Origin: Actinomycetes bacterium
GTDB lineage: Bacteria; Actinomycetota; Acidimicrobiia; Acidimicrobiales; Ilumatobacteraceae
Length of the DNA: 64,000 bases
Reading direction: 5' to 3'
Assembly: GCA_025360105.1 (NCBI GenBank)
Contig: JANYCT010000081.1
Location: forward strand, 1-64,000
Below are positions 15,593 through 24,918 of this stretch, piece after piece. Position 1 is the first letter of the stretch. Each line of letters opens with the position of its first letter. A program made the translations under genes and the position numbers. The notes under the pieces are model-generated. The model worked only from the letters and a program-made list of their open reading frames with translations, was not told where the DNA came from and ran no database searches.

Positions 15593-17184
15593 GCCCGCGG
15601 ATCTCGGTGCTCACGCCGGTCTACAACCCGCCGCTCGACGTGCTGCAGGAGACCATCGATTCAGTTGTCGCGCAGACCTTCGGTGACTGGGAACTATGTC
15701 TGGTGAACGACTGTTCCACTGATGCAGGTGTTGCGCCATTGCTCGACGCAGCTGCTCGTGGCGACGCACGCATCAGGGTGCTGCACCGTGCCGAGAACGG
15801 CGGTATCACCGCCGCCTCCGCCGATGCCTTGGCCATCGCCACTGGCGAGTTCGTAGCGCTGCTCGATCACGACGACCTGCTGCACGAAGCGGCGCTCGCC
15901 GGTGTGGTCGAGATCGCCGACATCCATGATGACCTCGATTACTCCTATAGCGACGAGGCCCATCTCAGCCCAGAGGGCAAGGTGGTCACACCGTTCTACA
16001 AGCCCGATTGGTCGCCCGAACGGCTGCGGAGTCAGAACTACTGCACGCACTTCTCGGTGCTGCGCCGGTCGTTGGTGAACGAGGTCGGCGGGTTCCGCGC
16101 CGGTTTCGATGGCAGCCAGGATTACGACCTGATCCTGCGTGTTACCGAAAGAGCGCGCTACATCCATCACTTCCCGTGGGTGATGTACCTGTGGCGCCAG
16201 CTGCCCACCTCGGTCGCCGGCAACCGCAACGCCAAGCCGTATGCCTACGAATCGGGCATGCGGGCGTTACAGGAGCACGCCGAACGCCTCGGTATTTCGG
16301 CCACGGTCGAGATGCAGGAGCCGCTCGGTACCTATCGATTTCGTCGTCACCTCACGCGCACGCCACGGGTGAGCGTGATCATCCCCACGCGCGGCACTAC
16401 TTCGTTGGTGTGGGGCGTGAACCGCTGTCTTGTTGTGGAAACGGTGCAGAGCCTGCTCGAGAAGGACTCGTATCCCGATCTCGAGGTCATCATCGTTGCC
16501 GACACGGTGACCCCGCCCGCGGTGATCGCGGCGTTGGAACGGGTGCTCGGCGATCGCCTCACGGTCGTCTGGTACGACCGCAAGTTCAACTTTAGCGAGA
16601 AGATCAACCTGGGTGCGGTGCACGCAACTGGCGAGCTGCTGCTGCTGCTCAACGACGACATGTCGGTGATCACCCCCGACTTGTTGTCAACGATGGTGCC
16701 GATCGCGCTCGAGGATGGCGTGGGCATGGTGGGCGCCAAGCTGTACTTCTCCGATGGCACCCTGCAGCACGCGGGCCACGTGTACAACGGCGATCCCTAC
16801 CATGCGATGTTCCGCTGGGGTGGGTACGAACTGGGCCCCTCCGCACTCCTGGTGGTGCAGCGCGAATGCGTCGGCGTCACCGCGGCATGCGCGCTCTTGC
16901 GAATGGATGTGTTCGACCAGGTCGGCGGTCTGACGCCGCTGCTGCACAGCAACTTCAACGATGTCGACTTCAGCCTGAAGATCCGTTCGCTGGGACATCG
17001 CATCGTGTGGACGCCCTACGTCGAGATGTATCACTTCGAGAGCCAGACCCGCGAGCCCACGCCCACCGAGTACGAGCACCTGATCATCCGCAACCGTTGG
17101 CACGAACAACTGCTCACCGATCCGTATTACAACCACAATCTCGCACCGCGGCGCGACGATTGGGTGGAGAAGGCGATGCGCTGA
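15589..17184 (+). CDS. Two-domain GT2 glycosyltransferase
   Basis: 531 residues with two GT-A domains. Domain 1 (about 1-250) has ISVLTPVYNPP, LCLVNDCSTD and LLDHDDLL. Domain 2 (about 255-530) has VSVIIPTRG, KINLGAVHATGE, LLNDDMSV (metal-binding Asp pair), VGAKLYFSDG and NDVDFSLKIR. Fusions of this type occur in O-antigen and cell-surface glycan loci and add two residues in sequence. The ATG 15589 overlaps the stop of the coiled-coil gene, which decides the start; a 30-codon longer version would run inside that gene. The next gene starts 1 nt after its stop. Confidence 0.92.
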   Translation: MSPRISVLTPVYNPPLDVLQETIDSVVAQTFGDWELCLVNDCSTDAGVAPLLDAAARGDARIRVLHRAENGGITAASADALAIATGEFVALLDHDDLLHEAALAGVVEIADIHDDLDYSYSDEAHLSPEGKVVTPFYKPDWSPERLRSQNYCTHFSVLRRSLVNEVGGFRAGFDGSQDYDLILRVTERARYIHHFPWVMYLWRQLPTSVAGNRNAKPYAYESGMRALQEHAERLGISATVEMQEPLGTYRFRRHLTRTPRVSVIIPTRGTTSLVWGVNRCLVVETVQSLLEKDSYPDLEVIIVADTVTPPAVIAALERVLGDRLTVVWYDRKFNFSEKINLGAVHATGELLLLLNDDMSVITPDLLSTMVPIALEDGVGMVGAKLYFSDGTLQHAGHVYNGDPYHAMFRWGGYELGPSALLVVQRECVGVTAACALLRMDVFDQVGGLTPLLHSNFNDVDFSLKIRSLGHRIVWTPYVEMYHFESQTREPTPTEYEHLIIRNRWHEQLLTDPYYNHNLAPRRDDWVEKAMR

Positions 17185-17185
17185 C

Positions 17186-19474
17186 GTGAGCGACGTCAAC
17201 AGTCGGTCGGTCGCCGTGTGCCTGATGGTGCCATCGGGGCACTGGGAGATTGCGCCTGTCGCAGCTGCGATCGCCCACCATCATCCAGAGTGGAACGTGA
17301 CAGCGGTGTGGTGCGGCGATCCGCAACTGCGTCCTGTGCTCCCTGAGCGGCTGGTGTCAACGTGGTGCGACCTCGACCTCGCCGAATCAACCGGAGCGGG
17401 CTGGAACCGACTGCTGGTGACGCTCGCTCCGCGCCTCTACGAATGGTGCCGCACGGCCGCAGCCGTTCATCGTCTGCTCGACTCCGGCGCTCAGCGGGTC
17501 GTCGTGCTGCGCGTCGGATCGGTCGCAGTGCTTGGTGACGTTTCCGCGCTCGTTGGATCGACCGGAGTGACGCTTGTGGAGCGAGCGCCCGGGGGATTGC
17601 CCGTCGATGGGCTGTCGCCCAGTGAGGCCGAGCTGCTGAACCACGGTGAGCACAGTGTCGTCGTTGCCTCGTTCGCGGCCGGTGCGCAACCAGCGCTCGC
17701 CTGGCTGGGCCAACGCCTCGCCGATGCGGCCGGCCGCGTCGGGCCATGGCTCGACCGGATGGGGTCGCTTTTCACGGCGGCAAGGTGTGATGACCAACGG
17801 ATCGGCGTCGGTCCGTGGCGCACCCCGAAGACGATGTCGAACGGCGATTCGGGTCCAACGCTGCTCGACCTTGATCTGCTCGATCGTGGTGAGCCGTGGT
17901 ATTTCGTACTCGGAGTGGCTCCTGCTCGCATGCGTCTGTCGTCTCAGCCTCTCTTCTCGGCTGCCGTGCGCAACGGATTGGCCCAGATTGCTGGGGCGGA
18001 TGCGCCGATTCGGTTACCCGGTGGGGTCGTGGTCGACGACGCGATTCGGTCGCTCATGCGAAGGGTGCTCCACGAATGGAGAACCGACGAGAAGCCGTTG
18101 CCTCCCGAGCCGTTCGGCCCGCAGAACTCCGCCTTCGTCGGGTGGCTCGAATCGGCCTACGAGTCAGGTGCTGCCATCGGGCGTTATTGGCTCGAACTCC
18201 ACGCGATCCGAGCTGATCTGCAGGCAGCTTTCCCTCAGCCGAGAAGTTTCGATGCCCAACGGCTGTGTGAATGGGCCAACGCCAACTGGCGTGTCGAGCA
18301 GCGCTCGATGCTGATTCGCCCGACGACTGGTACTGCGAATCGGATCAACTCGATCGGTTTCGATCCGGGAGGTATCAATCTGCTCGGATATCTCGACTTC
18401 GATCAAAGCCAGGGGCATATCGCCCGCGAGATTGTTGTCGCGCTCGAACAGGCGCACGTGCCGGTATCGCCCCTGAACCACCACCGTTCGCTCGGGGCGC
18501 GGCGCGCCGAGCGGGTGCTCGCCCCACGTGAGGCCCGCTATGCGACCAACGTCGTGGTGGTAAACGCTGATCAGTTTCCGTTCGTGGTCGCTGACCACGG
18601 TGAGACGCTGCTGAAGGATCGCTACACCATCGGATACTGGTTCTGGGAGCTCGAGCACATTCCTGAGTCGATGGTGAAAGCGATCGACGACGTCGACGAG
18701 ATTTGGGCGGGGTCGCACTTCGTGGCTGACGCATTCGCTCGGGTCACCGACAAGCCAGTGAGTGTCGTGCCATTGCCGATTGCAGAACCGCGGCCGTCAG
18801 CGCGCGGTCGGAGCAGCTTCGGCCTGCCGAACGACCGTTTTGTGTTTCTGGCGACATTTGACCAATTCAGCGTTCCCGAGCGCAAGAACCCGTTCGGAGT
18901 CATCGAGGCCTTCACCCGGGCCTTCCGCGATGGCGAGGGCCCGCTGTTGTGGATCAAGACGCTGAATGGTGACAAGAACTGGCGCGAGCACGAACGCCTG
19001 CTGCTGGCCGCAGCGGGGCGCAGTGACATCTTGGTGTGGGACGGCCACCTCGACCGCGCGGATCAGATGGCGGTGCTCCGTGCCGCTGACTGCCTGGTGT
19101 CGTTGCACCGATCCGAAGGCCTCGGCCTGCATTGTGCGGAGGCCATGTGGTTCTCCAAGCCGGTGATCGCCACGCGTTATTCGGGCAATCTCGACTTCAT
19201 GGACGATGAGTGCGCGGCGATGGTCGACTACACACTCGTACCCGTGCGCCACGGCGGCGGTATCTATCCGCCTGTGGCCCTATGGGCTGAACCCGATGCC
19301 GAGCAGGCGGCCGCATGGATGCGCCGATTCGTCAGCGACCCCGACCTGTGCGCACACATTGGCGCGCGGGCTCGGGCGCGAATGCAAGCCCAGCCCACGC
19401 TGGCCGATACGGGGCGTCTGATGGCCAGGCTTGCCCGAGTGCAAGTACGACAGGGAGATGAATCATGGGATTAA
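17186..19474 (+). CDS. Large GT4-type glycosyltransferase with unassigned N-terminal half
   Basis: 762 residues. The C-terminal part (about 385-755) is a GT-B domain: INLLGYLDFDQSQGHIAREI, YWFWELEHIPE, FVFLATFDQFSVPERKNPFG and the donor site HRSEGLGLHCAEAMWFSKPV. Residues 1-380 are not recognised; they begin VAVCLMVPSGHWEIAPVAAAI and may be another transferase or a sugar-acceptor domain. The GTG start lies 1 nt after the upstream GT2 stop. The 3' end overlaps the small coiled-coil gene at 19465 by 10 nt, so 15260-19728 reads as one operon. Confidence 0.88.
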   Translation: MSDVNSRSVAVCLMVPSGHWEIAPVAAAIAHHHPEWNVTAVWCGDPQLRPVLPERLVSTWCDLDLAESTGAGWNRLLVTLAPRLYEWCRTAAAVHRLLDSGAQRVVVLRVGSVAVLGDVSALVGSTGVTLVERAPGGLPVDGLSPSEAELLNHGEHSVVVASFAAGAQPALAWLGQRLADAAGRVGPWLDRMGSLFTAARCDDQRIGVGPWRTPKTMSNGDSGPTLLDLDLLDRGEPWYFVLGVAPARMRLSSQPLFSAAVRNGLAQIAGADAPIRLPGGVVVDDAIRSLMRRVLHEWRTDEKPLPPEPFGPQNSAFVGWLESAYESGAAIGRYWLELHAIRADLQAAFPQPRSFDAQRLCEWANANWRVEQRSMLIRPTTGTANRINSIGFDPGGINLLGYLDFDQSQGHIAREIVVALEQAHVPVSPLNHHRSLGARRAERVLAPREARYATNVVVVNADQFPFVVADHGETLLKDRYTIGYWFWELEHIPESMVKAIDDVDEIWAGSHFVADAFARVTDKPVSVVPLPIAEPRPSARGRSSFGLPNDRFVFLATFDQFSVPERKNPFGVIEAFTRAFRDGEGPLLWIKTLNGDKNWREHERLLLAAAGRSDILVWDGHLDRADQMAVLRAADCLVSLHRSEGLGLHCAEAMWFSKPVIATRYSGNLDFMDDECAAMVDYTLVPVRHGGGIYPPVALWAEPDAEQAAAWMRRFVSDPDLCAHIGARARARMQAQPTLADTGRLMARLARVQVRQGDESWD

Positions 19475-19728
19475 CGTCACAACTCGGTTGGTTGGTGCGT
19501 GGCGGCGACCGGACGGCGGCAGCGATGGCGTCGCTCGGATCCGATCTGCGCGCGCTGCAGGAGAAGGTCGCCCGGATCGACGCGGAATTGCAGGCGCAGC
19601 GCGGCGCCGGCGATGTTCGGGCGATGCAGGGGGAAATCGAAGCAGTGCGCGATCAGGTGCGCACAGCGGTCGACGACCTCGGTGATCGGCTGGGGTTGCT
19701 GACGGAGAGGCTCAACTCAGCGTCCTAA
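19465..19728 (+). CDS. Small coiled-coil protein coupled to GT4
   Basis: 87 residues. Residues 20-85 form a long heptad helix (LRALQEKVARIDAELQAQ, VRDQVRTAVDDLGDRLGLL) with no membrane segment. The start lies inside the end of the GT4 gene (10-nt overlap) with AGGGAG about 7 nt upstream. It is the second of three such small coiled-coil genes attached to glycosyltransferases in this locus. The function is not known; scaffold or chain-length control is an inference. Confidence 0.72.
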   Translation: MGLTSQLGWLVRGGDRTAAAMASLGSDLRALQEKVARIDAELQAQRGAGDVRAMQGEIEAVRDQVRTAVDDLGDRLGLLTERLNSAS

Positions 19729-19747
19729 GCGACCGATACCACTGGCA

Positions 19748-22393
19748 ATGGGTTCTCGACATTCTGCTCTCGCGCTCGCGCTCGTGTCGGCTGTGCTGCC
19801 GATTGCTGTGCAGTCTGTTCACGCCTGGACTGCTGGCGCGCCGGTGGACTTGGGAACCGTGTTGTCTCCCTCGGCCGCGCTGTCGACGTCGGGTGATTTT
19901 GCAACCGACACGTTCAATGACCCGTGGGACTTCTCCAATCCTGAGGACGTGATTCCGGTGAACGGGGTCGGCACAGGTTCGGCCGACGTGAGCGTCGGCG
20001 GCGGCGAGTTGACGGTCGCGACACACAACGCCTCGGAGATTCGGCTGCTGATGAAGTGGCCGGGAGTCCTGCCATGGGGTCGCGACGGTTGGGCAAACCC
20101 GGTGGATGCCGCTCGCTACACACAGACAACGATGCGTATCTATTCCGATGTCTTGTTGAACATGGCGATTCGCTTCCAGACGTCGACAGGCCAGTGGGGC
20201 GTGATCCCCTTCGCGTTGCCGGCTGGTTGGTCGACCCAGCACTTCGATCTGCTCAACCGGACGCTGTATCCGTTTGCCGGCAGCGATGCGCAGTGGGCGG
20301 GATCCATCGTGTGGTTCGAGTTGTTCCGTGGTGGAGCGATCGGGAACCCGGGCGATCCGCTGGTCAACGTGAAGCTCGACTGGGTTCGTCTGCATCGCGC
20401 CGACGCATCGCAGACACCGCCCGCTGGGCTCGCTGTACCGGTGGTCCTCAGCCCGAACATCGAGGGCGGCGCCGATTACGCCACGACAGTGCGGGGCAAC
20501 CCGTGGGATTTCTCGGGAATGGACGACGTGGGCGAGACGCACGATGTGGCGTACCTGTCCACGGCGTCGGGTCAGCTCACCGGCGTGACCGTCAACAACG
20601 ACCCCTTCATCGGGCTACCACTCGGACCGACCCTGAACACGGATCGGTTTCACCGTCTCACCGTGGATGTCTGTTATGACGGTCCGTTCAGTCTCGACGA
20701 TGCCAAGGGCGGCGGCATGTTGGGCCGCGTCGCCTGGATGCCGTCGAATCCGGGCGGGGTGTGGACCGAGTCACAGGACATCATCGTCTTCCCGGGATGT
20801 CACCGGATGAGCCTTGACATGAACACATCTGGCCCGGCGTCGCTGAACGACGAGAACAGCGGACTCGTCACGGGGTGGCGAGGGATGCGTCCCACGGCGC
20901 TGCGGTTCGATCTGAACGAGGACCGTGGCATCCGCGGTTTCACGTTGCGTGAGGTGCGTCTCGCTGATGATGCCGCCTTCAGTTCGAGCTACCCGATCAC
21001 GTTCATTGATGGAGCAGGCGCAGCGGGTGTCACCGCCGACATCTTCGTCAGCACCACCAAGGGCAGCTACAGCGGCACCCGAATCGCACACAACATCGCG
21101 GTAGGCGCTGGTGTCAATACGTTCACTTGGGATGGCCGCGACGACGCCGGACGCGCCATGGCCAACGGGAACTATTGGGTGTACATCGTGATGCACAACT
21201 CGGCGGGGAACGGTGTTGCGTACGCCACCGGACCACTTCGTGAGGAGAAGCCCGTGCCCGCGACCCCGAGCTACTTCGTACCGCTCACACCGGCGCGGTT
21301 GCTCGATACGCGAACTGGCGAGGGTGGCAACATCGTGCCACTCGGGCCCGGCGTGTTCACCGAACTCAATGTTGCAGGTGTGGGCGGCGTGCCAGCCACC
21401 GGCGTGACCGCGGTGGTCATGAACGTGACGGTCACGTCGCCGACAGCCCCCGGCTTCATCACTGCGTGGCCCTCTGGCGAGGCGCAGCCCGTGGTGTCGA
21501 ACCTGAACTTCGTCCCCGGGCAGACGGTTCCGAACTTGGTGACCGTGAAAGTCGGCGCCAATGGCAAGGTGAACCTGTTCAATTCGTCGGGCTACACCGA
21601 CGTCATTGCCGATGTTGCTGGCTACTACACCGCCGCACCGCCACCCACAGGCGGACGCTTCACTGCGATCACACCGTCGCGCCTGCTCGATACCCGCGAC
21701 GGCACTGGCACGGGTGGCGTGATCGCCCCGATCGGCGCAGGTCAATACATCAACGTCGCCATTACGGGAACCGGAGGAGTCCCGTTGTCGGGGGTGTCCG
21801 GCGTAGCGGTCAACGTGACCGTCGATCAACCGACCGGCACCGGCTTCCTCACGGTCTGGCCTACCGGCGAGCAGCGCCCACAAGCATCGACGCACAACTT
21901 CGCGCCGGGCGTCGCTGTGGCCAACTTGGTCATCGCCAAAGTGGGCGCCAATGGACAGATCAGCATCTTCAATTCGGCAGGCACTACGCACGTGGTGGCC
22001 GATGTCATCGGTTACTTCTCGGCATCGGGCGGACAGTTCGTGCCCGTTGTGCCGCAACGCCTGATCGACACCCGTCTCGGCATCGGCGTACCGGTCGGAG
22101 CAATCGGGCAGGGTGCCACGTTGAACCTCCCGATCGGCACCAATAACCCGGTTCCGACGAACGCCTCCGCCGTCATCGTGAACGTCACGTCCGTCAACGC
22201 AACGCTGCCGTCGTTCGTGACGGTCTGGCCCACCGGCGCCTCGATGCCGCGGGCATCGACGCTCAACCCACGTCCCGGAGTGCCAGTGCCGAACCAGGCG
22301 TATCTGCGTCTCGGACCCGACGGAACGTTGCAGGCGTTCAACGGAACGGGGAGCACCGACCTCGTCGTCGATGTCTTCGGTTATGTGATGTAG
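19748..22393 (+). CDS. Secreted multi-domain protein with three C-terminal LLDTR repeats
   Basis: 881 residues. A signal peptide (about 1-27) ends in VHAWTAG. Two related beta-domains follow, each with a matching core: NDPWDFSNPEDV near residue 58 and GNPWDFSGMDDV near 253. Residues about 420-500 resemble a FlgD-type Ig domain (TFTWDGRDDAGRAMANGNYW). The last 370 residues are three repeats of about 120 residues starting at bases 21271, 21653 and 22033, each with a RLLDTR/RLIDTR motif, a VxxNVTV strand and a final VVADVxGY strand. Such repeats are common in secreted actinobacterial proteins. The role is unknown; a cell-surface glycan-binding or structural function is likely. The cysteine positions used in the related protein at 39425 are absent here. 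Confidence 0.85.
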   Translation: MGSRHSALALALVSAVLPIAVQSVHAWTAGAPVDLGTVLSPSAALSTSGDFATDTFNDPWDFSNPEDVIPVNGVGTGSADVSVGGGELTVATHNASEIRLLMKWPGVLPWGRDGWANPVDAARYTQTTMRIYSDVLLNMAIRFQTSTGQWGVIPFALPAGWSTQHFDLLNRTLYPFAGSDAQWAGSIVWFELFRGGAIGNPGDPLVNVKLDWVRLHRADASQTPPAGLAVPVVLSPNIEGGADYATTVRGNPWDFSGMDDVGETHDVAYLSTASGQLTGVTVNNDPFIGLPLGPTLNTDRFHRLTVDVCYDGPFSLDDAKGGGMLGRVAWMPSNPGGVWTESQDIIVFPGCHRMSLDMNTSGPASLNDENSGLVTGWRGMRPTALRFDLNEDRGIRGFTLREVRLADDAAFSSSYPITFIDGAGAAGVTADIFVSTTKGSYSGTRIAHNIAVGAGVNTFTWDGRDDAGRAMANGNYWVYIVMHNSAGNGVAYATGPLREEKPVPATPSYFVPLTPARLLDTRTGEGGNIVPLGPGVFTELNVAGVGGVPATGVTAVVMNVTVTSPTAPGFITAWPSGEAQPVVSNLNFVPGQTVPNLVTVKVGANGKVNLFNSSGYTDVIADVAGYYTAAPPPTGGRFTAITPSRLLDTRDGTGTGGVIAPIGAGQYINVAITGTGGVPLSGVSGVAVNVTVDQPTGTGFLTVWPTGEQRPQASTHNFAPGVAVANLVIAKVGANGQISIFNSAGTTHVVADVIGYFSASGGQFVPVVPQRLIDTRLGIGVPVGAIGQGATLNLPIGTNNPVPTNASAVIVNVTSVNATLPSFVTVWPTGASMPRASTLNPRPGVPVPNQAYLRLGPDGTLQAFNGTGSTDLVVDVFGYVM

Positions 22394-22462
22394 ATCTCGT
22401 GATGGAGCGCATCGCCGTGCCCCACGGCACCACCATTGGAGAGCTTTCGCCCGACGGTGCTC

Positions 22463-22468
22463 TACAAT
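22463..22468 (+). promoter_or_regulatory. -10 element TACAAT, leaderless start at 22475
   Basis: TACAAT ends 6 nt before ATG 22475 (3 nt before ATG 22472). It is the closest match to the consensus -10 in the window. Confidence 0.55.
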
Positions 22469-22474
22469 CCGATG

Positions 22475-23260
22475 ATGGGTCGGAGATTTCGCGCCGGGGC
22501 GCGAGCGGGGTCAAAGCGTCTCACTGTGCTCTGCACGATAGCGACGGGCACACACCAAGAACTCTTCGCCACGGCCCGCCCGAGCTTCGAGCGCTTCGCC
22601 GCGTTCCACGGATTCGATCTGGTTGTTGTCGACCGCGATCTCTGTGCCAGCAGACCACCTTCGTGGAGCAAGGTAGTGCTTATTCGAGAGCTGTTGGAGA
22701 CCTATGACCGCGTCGTTTGGGTGGATTCCGATGCCGTCATCGTGCATCCCATCGGCGATATTTTCGACGGCATCGGTCGCCGCACGCACCTCCGGCTCGT
22801 GGTGCACCGCTACCTCGATCTCGAGGTCCCGAACCTCGGCGTGATGGCGATACTGAGTAGTCGGTGGTCGAAACGGTTCTTCGCGCGGCTCTGGTCAGCG
22901 GAACAGTACGTGGAACACAAATGGTGGGAGAACGCCGCAGCGCTCGAGTTGCTGGGGTACGACGTTGATCTGCCACAACGATCGACGCGACGTCGAACCA
23001 TGGATGCACGACGCGTCGACGAGCTCGATCTGAGCTGGAACAGCGTGCCGATCGATCCGTCACCGAGCCCGCGTATCCGCCACTTTCCAGGAATGGCACA
23101 AGCCGACCGCCTGCTCGAGATGCGGCATGCTGCATCCGAAGCCGCAGAGCTGCCGGTGCCCGCCGATCAGATGCGGCATTCCCGGATCGATGAAGAGATC
23201 GGGAAGTTTGGCCTGGCCCTTCTCGAGGATGTGTCGGCCCGTCGTCACCGCCGGACCTAA
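22475..23260 (+). CDS. GT34-like glycosyltransferase (galactosyl/mannosyl type)
   Basis: About 261 residues. The LTVLCTIATG start, the GFDLVVVDRD strand, and YDRVVWVDSDAVIVHP with a DxD motif (D84, D86) resemble the GMA12/MNN10 (GT34) or a related GT-A family; NLGVMAILSSRWSKRFF and a nearby WWENAA segment fit the acceptor side. It would transfer a hexose from a nucleotide sugar. ATG 22475 is preferred because TACAAT lies 6 nt upstream; ATG 22472 or an upstream TTG are alternatives. It is transcribed separately from the secreted protein in front. Confidence 0.8.
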   Translation: MGRRFRAGARAGSKRLTVLCTIATGTHQELFATARPSFERFAAFHGFDLVVVDRDLCASRPPSWSKVVLIRELLETYDRVVWVDSDAVIVHPIGDIFDGIGRRTHLRLVVHRYLDLEVPNLGVMAILSSRWSKRFFARLWSAEQYVEHKWWENAAALELLGYDVDLPQRSTRRRTMDARRVDELDLSWNSVPIDPSPSPRIRHFPGMAQADRLLEMRHAASEAAELPVPADQMRHSRIDEEIGKFGLALLEDVSARRHRRT

Positions 23261-23346
23261 GCTACGCGCATGGTGAAACGCGTTGGTTGTGGCTGCAGCG
23301 CGCATCGCTCACCTCGTGGCACTGGTTCGTGCGCCGGTAGCTGTCG

Positions 23347-24918
23347 ATGACAGACGAGGCTCATCTCGGCAGGTTACGGATGACGATTCTGCTCTTTCCC
23401 GTCTCGGTGTTCGTGATGTTGTTTGCGCTCCTTTGTACCTGGGCCGTGGCCACACCCCGCTTTGCAGTGCCTGATGAGCCGGCGCATCTTTTCAAGGCGT
23501 ACGGCACAGCGCATGGAGAGGCGCTCGGCGCGACGGTCGAGGGTTTTGCCCCGACGATCCGCTTGTTCGACGTGCCGCGTTCGATGGGCACACCGCATCT
23601 TCCCGTGGGCCGGGGGCTGCTGTGCTACTTCGGTTATCCCGACGTACCGGCCGACTGCGCGATGGGTTCCGATGGCGCAGCGATTTCTACCGCTGCCGCC
23701 ACACCACCCTTTTGGTACGTGATCATCGGCGGAGGCGCACGTGTCGTCGGTGGCGCCACCCGGATTGTTGCGTATCGGATGATGAATGCCGTTGTGTGTG
23801 GAGCACTCTTTGCGTTGGCCTTTGCCATCGGCCGTAACTCACGTCGTCGTCGTCTCACCCCACTGCTGCTGGTGGCGCTGACGCCCATCACGTTGTTCCT
23901 CGCTGGAGGAGTACAGCCGAGCGGTTTCGAGATCGCCGCCTTTGCGGTGTTCTGGTCGTTGAGTCTGCATGTCGACCATCCTCGGGCGGCCACGGCCACC
24001 GGGGGATTCGCAGTTGGTGCGCTCTTTGCGGCGGTTCTGCTGTCGCGATTCGGCGCGGTGCTGGCTGTTGGCACGGCGTCAGCAGTGCTGGTCATCTTGC
24101 TGGGTAGCGCTGGAGTGCGCCGCTTCCTCAATCGTCGATTCCTTGGCGCGCTCTTCGGCACCACCGCTGCCGCAGTGATCGCGCTCGCCGCGTGGTCGCG
24201 CTTCGCTGGCGCCAGTGTGAACGACAGTCGCACCGCATCCAACTGGACCCGGTGGCATGTGATCACCTACACCGTTGGAGCATTGCCCGAGATCGCTCGA
24301 CAGATCGTGGGGGTGCTCGGGTGGCTCGACACGCGTCTGCCGTTCGGCGCCTACCTGTTGTATGGCGTCTTCACGCTGATGTTGATCACGGGTGTTGCCC
24401 TCAGCCGGAATCGACGCCTCATCGCGGCGGCGATTGCATTGATTGCAGCGCTGGCTGTAGTTCCAGTGATCGTCAATCTGATCAGTGCGCCAACGGCCGG
24501 TTTGATCTGGCAGGGTCGCTATTCGGTGCCGCTGTTCCTGGGTCTCGGAGTGCTCGGGATGATGGGCTGGGGTCGCTACGTCGAGACCTCAGGCGACGAA
24601 TGGGTGTCGACGATGGTGCGGATCGCGGCATGCGTGTGCTTCGCCGGCGCCGAGGTGCTGGGCTTCTGGCAGGCGTTACGCCGCTTCACCGTGGGGGCGC
24701 ACGGCAAGATCTGGCTCACCGAGCCGCTGCCGTGGCAGCCGTCGATCGCCCCGATGGTCCTGATCGCCGCCAATCTCGTGTTCGTGACGGGTCTGTGCGC
24801 CGTGGTGTTGCTCGGCACCCGCGCGCAACCGTCGATCGGCTTCGAGCCGGGTCAGGTGCAGCGCGTCAGCGATGGCATCGACGTGGGCTGCGACAACTCC
24901 GACACGAACACTGCGTAG
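23347..24918 (+). CDS. DUF2142-type polytopic membrane protein
   Basis: 523 residues with about 12 hydrophobic helices. The first extracytoplasmic loop carries FAVPDEPAHLFKAYGTAHGE, the hallmark of DUF2142, a family of predicted membrane glycosyltransferases or glycan-processing proteins found in polysaccharide loci; an acidic DE pair after the first helix is typical of GT-C enzymes. ATG 23383 is an alternative start. Its 3' end overlaps the convergent membrane protein gene at 24852 by 67 bp. Confidence 0.85.
   Translation: MTDEAHLGRLRMTILLFPVSVFVMLFALLCTWAVATPRFAVPDEPAHLFKAYGTAHGEALGATVEGFAPTIRLFDVPRSMGTPHLPVGRGLLCYFGYPDVPADCAMGSDGAAISTAAATPPFWYVIIGGGARVVGGATRIVAYRMMNAVVCGALFALAFAIGRNSRRRRLTPLLLVALTPITLFLAGGVQPSGFEIAAFAVFWSLSLHVDHPRAATATGGFAVGALFAAVLLSRFGAVLAVGTASAVLVILLGSAGVRRFLNRRFLGALFGTTAAAVIALAAWSRFAGASVNDSRTASNWTRWHVITYTVGALPEIARQIVGVLGWLDTRLPFGAYLLYGVFTLMLITGVALSRNRRLIAAAIALIAALAVVPVIVNLISAPTAGLIWQGRYSVPLFLGLGVLGMMGWGRYVETSGDEWVSTMVRIAACVCFAGAEVLGFWQALRRFTVGAHGKIWLTEPLPWQPSIAPMVLIAANLVFVTGLCAVVLLGTRAQPSIGFEPGQVQRVSDGIDVGCDNSDTNTA

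Noticed and set aside
20771-22057. 428-codon open frame opposite the secreted repeat protein
   Set aside because: Antisense of a protein with signal peptide and three repeats; no domain seen.
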